Shown here: piece by piece, positions 58,000 to 64,000 of the stretch
Position numbering within the stretch: position 1 is the stretch's first letter
Layout of the letters: the number at the start of each line of letters is the position of its first letter
Origin: Rhodococcus sp. Leaf247
Lineage (GTDB): Bacteria; Actinomycetota; Actinomycetes; Mycobacteriales; Mycobacteriaceae
Assembly (NCBI RefSeq): GCF_001426185.1
Contig: NZ_LMRP01000002.1
Coordinates: forward strand, 946,144-1,010,143
DNA length: 64,000 bases
Direction of reading: 5' to 3'
Notes under the pieces: model-generated
Databases searched by the model: none
Seen by the model: only the letters and a program-made list of their open reading frames with translations
Told to the model about the DNA's origin: nothing
Made by a program: the position numbers and the translations under genes

Positions 58000-58964
58000 G
58001 CGAGCGACACCACGACTTTGCCGGTGGCCGTGCGGTTCTCGAGAGACGCGATGGCGTCGCCCGCATCCTCGAGCGAATAGACCACCGGTTCCGGAGCCGA
58101 CAGCTCACCCGAGGCGAAAAGGGGTTCGAGCTCGGCCCACTGGGTCGCGGTGTACCCCGGTCGGCTCATCCACCACGCGCCCCAGCCGGCGCCGACGACC
58201 TCCACGTTGCTCAGCAGGAGGCGGTTGACCTTGACCGTGGGAATGTCGCCGCCGGTGAAGCCGATGACCACCAATCGGCCGCCCGGTGCGAGAGAGCGGA
58301 TGCTGTCGGTGAACCTGTCACCGCCCACCGGGTCGATGACGATGTCGACGCCGCGGCCGCCGGTCAACTCCTTGACCGTGTCCTTCCACCCGTCGAGCAT
58401 CACGACGTCCGATGCTCCGGCAGCGCGGGCGATCTCGGCCTTGCCCTCGCTGCTGACCACCGCGATGACGCGGGACGCACCCAGGGCGGGAGCCAGCCGC
58501 AGCGTGGAGGTACCGATGCCGCCACCGGCGCCGTGGACCAGAACCGTCTCGCCCTGTGCAAGACGACCGCGCTGACGCAACGCGAAGTGCACCGTCAGAT
58601 CGTTGAACAGCAGGCCGGCACCTGCCTCGAAAGACACCGCGTCGGGAAGCGCGAAGACCAGATCGGGCGTCACCACGGCTACCTCGGCCATACCGCCGCC
58701 GAATCCGGTGAGGGCCGCGACGCGATCTCCGGCAGTGAAACCCGATCCCTCGGGCGCCGACCGCACTGTTCCCGCCACCTCGCTGCCCGGCACGAACGGC
58801 AGTTCCGGCTTGTACTGGTAGAGACCGCGACTGAGCAGCGCGTCGGGGAAGGCGACACCGGCGGCGCGCACATCGATCACGACGCCGTCACCTGTCGGTT
58901 CGTCGATGTCCACCACGGTCAGGGCTTCGGGGCCCTGAAGAGTGCTTACCTGAACTGCGCGCAC
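57996..58964 (-). CDS. NADPH:quinone oxidoreductase-type medium-chain reductase
   Basis: 322 residues. Zinc-free MDR fold: GroES-like domain with VAFPDALLSRGLYQYKPELPFVPGSEVAG, Rossmann GAGGGIGTSTLRLAPALGA, and the QOR-type DIVIDPVGGDRF. It should reduce quinones or enones with NADPH. Similar to mycobacterial Rv-type quinone reductases. Its product gene is coupled to the CMD-family protein, which suggests a common role in aromatic or quinone metabolism. ATG 58964 is separated by 66 bp from the GGDEF-EAL gene end. Confidence 0.88.
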   Translation of the reverse strand: MRAVQVSTLQGPEALTVVDIDEPTGDGVVIDVRAAGVAFPDALLSRGLYQYKPELPFVPGSEVAGTVRSAPEGSGFTAGDRVAALTGFGGGMAEVAVVTPDLVFALPDAVSFEAGAGLLFNDLTVHFALRQRGRLAQGETVLVHGAGGGIGTSTLRLAPALGASRVIAVVSSEGKAEIARAAGASDVVMLDGWKDTVKELTGGRGVDIVIDPVGGDRFTDSIRSLAPGGRLVVIGFTGGDIPTVKVNRLLLSNVEVVGAGWGAWWMSRPGYTATQWAELEPLFASGELSAPEPVVYSLEDAGDAIASLENRTATGKVVVSLA

Positions 58965-59030
58965 GAGCGGTCCTTTCGTCGGGTCGACGCCCCCACGTTA
59001 CAAAGGGTCCCCACGGCGGTGCGGCACGGG

Positions 59031-61292
59031 TCACACTCCGCTGATGGCCGCGCTGGTCGAGATGTTCACGGAACGCACGGTGGCCAGGACTTGGTCGGCT
59101 CGGACGGGACGGGCGATGTGGAAACCCTGCACCGCGTCGCACCCCAGCCCGTGCAGGACGCCGAGAGTGCGCGCGTCCTCCACACCCTCCGCCACGATGT
59201 GCAGTCCCATACTGTGCGCGAGGTCGATGGTGGACCGGACGATGGCCAGATTCGCCGAGTCGGTGAAGATCGAGGTGACGAACGACCGGTCCATCTTCAG
59301 TTGCTGGACCGGAAGAGACGCGAGATAGGCGAGGGAACTGTAGCCGGTGCCGAAGTCGTCGATCGAGATCGAAACCCCCAGTGAGCGAAGAGCTTCCAGG
59401 GTGTCGATGGAGCGCTCCGGATCCATCATCGCCGAGGTCTCCGTCACCTCGAACACCACCGCCGAACCCGGCAGGAGGTGTCGGTCGAGCGAGGTCTGCA
59501 CCTGGTTCGCCAACGACGCGTCCACCAGGTCACGCACGGAGAGATTGATCGCGACGTCGACGTCCAGGCCCGCCAACCGCCACTGGCGGCATGCCGCCAT
59601 GGAGGTGTCCAACACGAACGCGGTCACCGCCGGAAGCATGCCGGTCTGCTCCGCGCTGGCCAGGAAGGCGGCGGGTAGGAGCAAGCCTTCCGTCGGATGA
59701 CGCCACCGCAGAAGAGCTTCCAGACCCGACACCCGTCCGGTCCGCAGGTCCAGACGGGGCTGGAACCAGACTTCGAGTTCGCCCGTCGCGATGGCGTCCT
59801 CGAGTTCGCCCATGCGCCGGAGCTGGTCCACCCGGTCGACGTCCATCGTGCGGTCCCACACAGCGAGTCTCGGTTGCCGCGTCTTGGCCGCCACGACGGC
59901 GGCGTACGCGCGCTGCACCAGCTCCTCCGACCCCACGCTGGGCCGATCGGCGGACAGCGCCACTCCCACGGAGCACTCGAGGGTGAGCTTGATGTCGCGG
60001 ACAGTCATGGGTGCACCCACCGCGCGCTGCGCGGCCATCGCAGTCGCCACGGCGTCGTGTCGGTCGGAGGGGCCGGGGAGGACGACCGCGAACTCGTCGC
60101 CGCCGAGTCGTGCGACCAGTGCGTGCGGTCCGACGACCGACGTCAGACGGTGTCCGATCTCGGCGAGAACCTGGTCACCGACGGTGTAGCCGAAGGTCTG
60201 GTTGATGTCGGAGAACCGGTTGAGGTCGATCAACACCAGGGCCACGCCGTCACGACCGGTGGGCCCGAGGATTTCCCCGAGTCGGCGGCCCAGAAGTGCA
60301 CGGTTGGCCAGCCCGGTGACCATGTCGGTGTCCGCCGCACGCCGCAGCGCGGCCGACTGACGTTGGAGCAGAGCCAGGAACGACCACATCCGGAGGGCAC
60401 CCAGGGCCACGATGACGGACGCCGCGACGACCAGGACGGGTCCCCACTGCGTCACGGGCACACCGCGAGCGAGTTGCACACTCATCGCGATCGGCGTCAT
60501 CGCGACCGCGGTCGTCAGAATTACCAGGCGCGTCATGCCCGTTCGCGCTCTGCTGATCGTGCTCACCCGCGGACGTTCGTCCTTCCGCAGCGCGGCGACT
60601 CCGAACAGCAGGTACGACGCCAGCCAGCAGATGTTGAGGACCCGCGTCGTGATCATGCCGTCCGCCTCGAGCACGTACGACGCGTAGTCCGCGATCACCA
60701 TCAGCGCCATCGCCGAGCCGAGCAACCAGTGCGTGGGGGAGCCGGCGCGACGGTGCAGGACCACGAACACGACCAGTACGAGCAGGAACACGTCGAATTC
60801 GGTGTAGAAGATCCCGAGCCAGATCGACGCGTCCGGATCCTTGTTTCCCGACGCGAAAACCCACGACGCCAACCCGACGCCCGCTGTCATGATCGCCGCT
60901 TCGAGGATGTCGGGGAATCCGAGCATCGGTGTGCCTTCGCTTCGCACGGACACGAGAGCGAACCCGATCAGGAGGTAACCGGCCACGTAGGCGATGTCCG
61001 CGGGGGACGGAGTCGTCACGCCCGAGGTGTTCTCGGCGATGCCGAAGTAGATGTCTCCCGCGACCCACATGCCGAGTGCGACGACCATGAGCCACCACGA
61101 GTGCGCGCTGACCTTGCGACCCGACAGGATCCCCACGGGAACGGCCGCGACGACAGCGACCGCGATGGCGCAGTACATCGCGCTGGCGAGGATCCCGACG
61201 GGGAGGAATGCATAGATCGCGATGGCCGTGGACCCCAGCGCGAGAAATGCGGAGGGCGCGATGGATCTGGACGGCGAGGACACCGAGTTCAT
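59031..61292 (-). CDS. Membrane-bound GGDEF-EAL cyclic-di-GMP protein
   Basis: 753 residues. Residues 10-315 hold eight to ten membrane helices of a sensor type. The GGDEF domain (330-490) has the intact RLGGDEFAVVL signature. The EAL domain (500-745) has EALLRWRHP, INLSVRDL, FEVTETSAM, IDDFGTGYSSLAYL, QLKMDRSF, VAEGVED and CDAVQGFHIARP, which together supply all metal and catalytic residues. Both synthesis and degradation are thus possible, depending on the signal. No PAS or HAMP domain seen. No other c-di-GMP gene is in the window. Confidence 0.92.
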   Translation of the reverse strand: MNSVSSPSRSIAPSAFLALGSTAIAIYAFLPVGILASAMYCAIAVAVVAAVPVGILSGRKVSAHSWWLMVVALGMWVAGDIYFGIAENTSGVTTPSPADIAYVAGYLLIGFALVSVRSEGTPMLGFPDILEAAIMTAGVGLASWVFASGNKDPDASIWLGIFYTEFDVFLLVLVVFVVLHRRAGSPTHWLLGSAMALMVIADYASYVLEADGMITTRVLNICWLASYLLFGVAALRKDERPRVSTISRARTGMTRLVILTTAVAMTPIAMSVQLARGVPVTQWGPVLVVAASVIVALGALRMWSFLALLQRQSAALRRAADTDMVTGLANRALLGRRLGEILGPTGRDGVALVLIDLNRFSDINQTFGYTVGDQVLAEIGHRLTSVVGPHALVARLGGDEFAVVLPGPSDRHDAVATAMAAQRAVGAPMTVRDIKLTLECSVGVALSADRPSVGSEELVQRAYAAVVAAKTRQPRLAVWDRTMDVDRVDQLRRMGELEDAIATGELEVWFQPRLDLRTGRVSGLEALLRWRHPTEGLLLPAAFLASAEQTGMLPAVTAFVLDTSMAACRQWRLAGLDVDVAINLSVRDLVDASLANQVQTSLDRHLLPGSAVVFEVTETSAMMDPERSIDTLEALRSLGVSISIDDFGTGYSSLAYLASLPVQQLKMDRSFVTSIFTDSANLAIVRSTIDLAHSMGLHIVAEGVEDARTLGVLHGLGCDAVQGFHIARPVRADQVLATVRSVNISTSAAISGV

Positions 61293-61438
61293 GTTCCCTC
61301 TCTCGTGACCCCGAGTACACAGTCGAAAACCAGCGCGAATACCCGTTCAATGTACTGCCAACCGGGCGCGCGCCACGGCCGATCGCCAGGATAGCGTCGA
61401 CTCCCCTCTGCAAGTGAATCCCGACTAACCGAGTGGGG

Positions 61439-61444
61439 TAAACT
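61439..61444 (+). promoter_or_regulatory. -10 element of the TetR-thiolase operon
   Basis: TAAACT (TANNNT) with inferred transcription start near 61451, 28 nt before ATG 61479. The leader contains GGAAGGGGA as ribosome binding site. Confidence 0.45.
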
Positions 61445-61478
61445 GCGTGCTCAGCCGACGCGGAAGGGGAGCGAGACG

Positions 61479-62162
61479 ATGGTGTCCCAGCGCCGCACCG
61501 CGGACGGTCCGACCGCGTCCACCGAGCGATCCCGCATGAAGGCCGAACGCCGGACCAACCTCGTCGACGCCGCCGCCGTTCTGGTCGCCGAGCGCGGCTA
61601 CCACGGCCTCCGCCTCGAAGACCTCGGAGCTGCCGTCGGAATCAGCGGGCCGGCCGTCTACCGACACTTCCCCAACAAGGAAGCCGTACTCGTCGAGCTG
61701 CTCGTCGGAGTCTCCGAGTATCTGCATTCCGGTGGAGCCGCGGTCGTCGCTGCAGGAACACCGTCTTCTCTCGAGACGTTGAGAGCACTGGTCGACTTCC
61801 ACCTCGATTTCGCCCTCACCTCACCCCGACTCATCGAGATCCAGTTCCGTGACCTCGCCAATCTCCCTGCGGACGCGCAGCGGACGGTGCGGTCACTGCA
61901 GCGTCGCTACATCGAGATCTGGGTGCGGACGCTGCGGGAGATCGATCCGGACCGCACCGAGGACGACGCACGAGTACAGGCCCACGCCGCGTTCGGATTG
62001 CTCAACTCGACACCGCAGTCCGTGGGACGGGTGTCGATCACCCTCCTGCGGCGTCGACTGTCGAGGATGGTCCTGCGCGCCCTGGAGATCGACGACCTGC
62101 CCGACACGTCAACCCCGCCCGTCACGACAAGCCAGTTCACCAGCAGTGAGGAATCAGCATGA
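61479..62162 (+). CDS. TetR-family transcriptional regulator
   Basis: 227 residues. N-terminal helix-turn-helix [28 protein letters not shown] is the classic TetR DNA-binding motif; the C-terminal part is helical ([20 protein letters not shown]) with a ligand cavity. The ATG lies 9 nt after an AAGGGGA. It overlaps the thiolase start by ATGA, so it likely regulates its own operon in response to an acyl-CoA or fatty acid. Which ligand cannot be read from sequence. Confidence 0.9.
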   Translation: MVSQRRTADGPTASTERSRMKAERRTNLVDAAAVLVAERGYHGLRLEDLGAAVGISGPAVYRHFPNKEAVLVELLVGVSEYLHSGGAAVVAAGTPSSLETLRALVDFHLDFALTSPRLIEIQFRDLANLPADAQRTVRSLQRRYIEIWVRTLREIDPDRTEDDARVQAHAAFGLLNSTPQSVGRVSITLLRRRLSRMVLRALEIDDLPDTSTPPVTTSQFTSSEESA

Positions 62163-63364
62163 CCGCATCATCACGCCCCACATCCGTCATCGTGGCGGGC
62201 GCACGCACACCCGTCGGCCGCCTCCTGGGGTCGCTGTCGACCCTCTCCGGATCAGACCTCGGCGGCGTCGCCATCGCCGGCGCACTCGAGAAGGCCGGAA
62301 TCACCGGTGACCAGGTCCAGTACGTCATCATGGGCCAGGTCCTCACCGCCGGCGCAGGTCAGATCCCCGCACGTCAGGCCGCCCACGCCGGTGGCATCCC
62401 GCTCAGTGTTCCCGCCCTGAGCATCAACAAGGTGTGCCTGTCGGGTGTCGACGCCATCGCCCTCGCCGACCAGCTCATCCGCGCCGGGGAATTCGACATC
62501 GTCGTCGCCGGCGGGCAGGAGTCGATGTCCCTGGCCCCGCACATGCTCGAGAAGAGCCGCAGCGGATTCAAGTACGGCGACGTCACCATGAAGGACCACA
62601 TGGCCTACGACGGCCTGTACGACATCTTCACCGATCAGGCCATGGGCGCACTGACCGAGGACCGCAACGCCGACACGCAGTTCGTCACCCGCGAGGAGCA
62701 GGACGCCTTCGCCGCAGCGTCGCACCAGCGTGCCGCGCAGGCCTGGAAGAACGGTGTCTTCGACGACGAGGTCGTTCCCGTCAGCATCCCACAGCGCAAG
62801 GGCGATCCCGTCGTCGTCACCAGCGACGAGGGCATCCGCGCGGACACCACCGCCGAGAGCCTGTCCAAGTTGCGCCCGTCCTTCGACAAGAACGGCACCA
62901 TCACCGCCGGCTCCGCATCGCAGATCTCCGACGGCGCCGCAGCGGTGGTCGTGATGAGCCGCTCCAAGGCCGAGGAGCTCGGTCTGACCTGGCTGGCCGA
63001 GATCGGCGCCCACGGCGTCGTCGCCGGACCCGACTCGTCGCTGCAGTCCCAGCCCGCCAACGCCATCACCGCAGCGTGCGCCAAGGAAGGCATCGCCCCC
63101 ACCGACCTCGACCTCGTCGAGATCAACGAGGCATTCGCCGCGGTCGGCATCGTCTCCACCCGTGAACTGGGCATCGACGCCGACAAGGTCAACGTCAACG
63201 GCGGCGCCATCGCGATCGGTCACCCCCTCGGCGCGTCGGGCGCCCGCATCGCCCTGCACCTCGCCCTCGAGCTGAAGCGACGCGGCGGCGGAACCGGAGC
63301 CGCAGCCCTGTGCGGCGGCGGCGGTCAGGGCGACGCCCTGATCCTGCGGGTTCCGTCCGCCTGA
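62159..63364 (+). CDS. Acetyl-CoA C-acetyltransferase (thiolase)
   Basis: 401 residues. The nucleophilic Cys is in [10 protein letters not shown], the His in [16 protein letters not shown] and the second Cys in [12 protein letters not shown], so the thiolase triad is complete. [17 protein letters not shown] and the general layout match FadA4-type acetoacetyl-CoA thiolases. It condenses or cleaves acetoacetyl-CoA for fatty acid, ketone or isoprenoid metabolism. Co-translated with the TetR gene. The converging ATPase gene ends directly after its stop codon. Confidence 0.93.
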   Translation: MTASSRPTSVIVAGARTPVGRLLGSLSTLSGSDLGGVAIAGALEKAGITGDQVQYVIMGQVLTAGAGQIPARQAAHAGGIPLSVPALSINKVCLSGVDAIALADQLIRAGEFDIVVAGGQESMSLAPHMLEKSRSGFKYGDVTMKDHMAYDGLYDIFTDQAMGALTEDRNADTQFVTREEQDAFAAASHQRAAQAWKNGVFDDEVVPVSIPQRKGDPVVVTSDEGIRADTTAESLSKLRPSFDKNGTITAGSASQISDGAAAVVVMSRSKAEELGLTWLAEIGAHGVVAGPDSSLQSQPANAITAACAKEGIAPTDLDLVEINEAFAAVGIVSTRELGIDADKVNVNGGAIAIGHPLGASGARIALHLALELKRRGGGTGAAALCGGGGQGDALILRVPSA

Positions 63365-64000
63365 TCAGTCCGTCTGCGCGCGGAGGTAGCGGCCGAAGTG
63401 CGGGACGGTGAACCCGATGGACCCGCGCTCGGCGGAGTAGATCAAGCCCTTCTTGATCAACCCGTCGCGCGCGGGTGACAGCGAGGCGGGCTTACGGCCC
63501 AGCTCCACTGCAATCTTCGCGGTGGAGACGGGGCCGTCGTCGCCCGACAGGTCCGCCATCGCGCGCATGTACTCGCGTTCCGCGGGAGTTGCCCTCTCGT
63601 AACGGGATCCGAAGAATCCGACGGCCAATTCGTCCTCCGCGGTCGGTGCCGCCACGCGCACGTCGTCGACAGTGATGGGGCTGTCCGCCGCGTGATCCCA
63701 GGTCGCCTTGCCGTACGCCTGCACGAAGTACGGGTATCCGTCAGCGGCCTCGTACAGCGCATCCAGTGCCTCGGTCGTGTACTCGACGTCCTCACGTTCC
63801 GCAGGAGCGATCAAAGCGCGATCGGCCGAGAGGCGATCCAACCGATCGATGCGGTGGTAGCTGAACAGCCGCTCCGAGTAGCTCTTCGACGCCGACAGCA
63901 CGGCGGGGAGATGCGGCAGCCCGGCCCCGACGACGATCAGCGGCGCGGCATCCTGACTGAGTTCGTGGCAGGCACCGCAGATGGCCGAGATGTCCTCGGT
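63365..64000 (-). CDS. AAA ATPase, C-terminal part (cut by window edge)
   Basis: The frame stays open from the window edge to the stop at 63365, giving 211 residues. The start of the fragment reads EDISAICGACHELSQDAAPLIVVGAGLPHLPAVLS, typical of the sensor region of Orc1-like or archaeal-type AAA ATPases, followed by IAPAEREDVEYTTEALDALYEAADGYPYFVQAYG and a C-terminal winged helix (STAKIAVELGRKPASLSPARDGLIKKGLIY). Walker A lies outside. A GTG at 63901 is inside the domain and not a real start. Function: ATP-binding regulator or DNA-associated ATPase; not resolved. Confidence 0.8.
   Translation of the reverse strand, partial: TEDISAICGACHELSQDAAPLIVVGAGLPHLPAVLSASKSYSERLFSYHRIDRLDRLSADRALIAPAEREDVEYTTEALDALYEAADGYPYFVQAYGKATWDHAADSPITVDDVRVAAPTAEDELAVGFFGSRYERATPAEREYMRAMADLSGDDGPVSTAKIAVELGRKPASLSPARDGLIKKGLIYSAERGSIGFTVPHFGRYLRAQTD

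Noticed and set aside
61430..61451. TetR operator near the thiolase operon promoter
   Set aside because: The taacc...ggtaa pattern is too imperfect to call a palindrome; only the -10 element is listed.
1..64000. CRISPR arrays, tRNA or rRNA genes, insertion sequences and prophage genes
   Set aside because: No regularly spaced repeats, cloverleaf or rRNA-like stretches, transposase or phage structural genes were seen while reading both strands.

Overview
The window is high-GC actinobacterial chromosome, most like the Rhodococcus/Nocardia group of Mycobacteriales. The grounds are heavy G/C-ending codon use, frequent GTG starts, ATGA/GTGA stop-start overlaps, leaderless promoters of the form TANNNT plus 6-7 nt before the start codon, a mycobacterial-type LexA box, and mycobacterial family signatures (SigK, PolD-LigC, PlsB2-PlsC, LppU-like lipoprotein, MSMEG_0565-0572 cluster). 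No insertion sequence, prophage, CRISPR array, rRNA or tRNA was seen. About 63 protein genes are supported, two of them cut by the window edges, and no gap without a gene exceeds 300 bases.

Layout. 1-13.8 kb: a DUF222/HNH-type gene fragment behind an SOS box, a zinc-ribbon metallopeptidase, dps, an NhaA-DsbA fusion, a PolD-like polymerase with LigC ligase, a lipoprotein coupled to an MFS exporter, a SigK-type sigma factor, ilvD, a small secreted protein, a trypsin-like protease, a DUF6319 protein and a PNPOx-like protein. 13.9-23.6 kb: eight co-directional genes packed almost without gaps (plsB, HAD-plsC, adenylate cyclase, spore-photoproduct-lyase-like radical SAM protein, nei, threonine aldolase, threonine synthase, VOC protein). 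23.6-30 kb: a membrane protein, a MarR regulator divergent from an MMPL-lipocalin pair, a universal stress protein and a sugar porter.

30.1-37.5 kb (minus strand): the centrepiece, an eight-gene operon of the MSMEG_0565-0572 / Nit1C type. Order of transcription: MSMEG_0572-like protein, radical SAM protein, GNAT-AIR-synthase fusion, nitrilase, MSMEG_0570-like protein, flavin-dependent oxidoreductase, second nitrilase-like protein, glycosyltransferase. The second nitrilase-like protein has Asp at both the catalytic Cys and the catalytic Glu positions, so it is probably not a nitrilase any more. The end product of such clusters is unknown; relatives are tied to nitrogen starvation and cyanide assimilation.

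37.7-64 kb: two small membrane proteins, a PLP desulfhydrase/deaminase, an SRPBCC protein, a full LigD (no Ku in the window), a secreted lipase, an ABC exporter, Lon with a candidate ClgR box, DoxX-like and OsmC-like proteins, an alpha/beta hydrolase, RNase HI, an AcuI-type oxidoreductase with an AlkA-type glycosylase, a VOC protein, an aldo-keto reductase, DUF309, a Bcr/CflA exporter, endonuclease IV, a quinone oxidoreductase with a CMD-family protein, a GGDEF-EAL protein, a TetR-thiolase operon and the C-terminal part of an AAA ATPase.

Two themes recur. DNA repair is unusually frequent for 64 kb (PolD, LigC, LigD, SPL-like protein, Nei, AlkA-type, endonuclease IV, RNase HI, SOS-controlled DUF222 gene). 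Oxidative, nitrogen and general stress genes (Dps, OsmC, USP, Lon, Nit1C cluster) make up much of the remainder.
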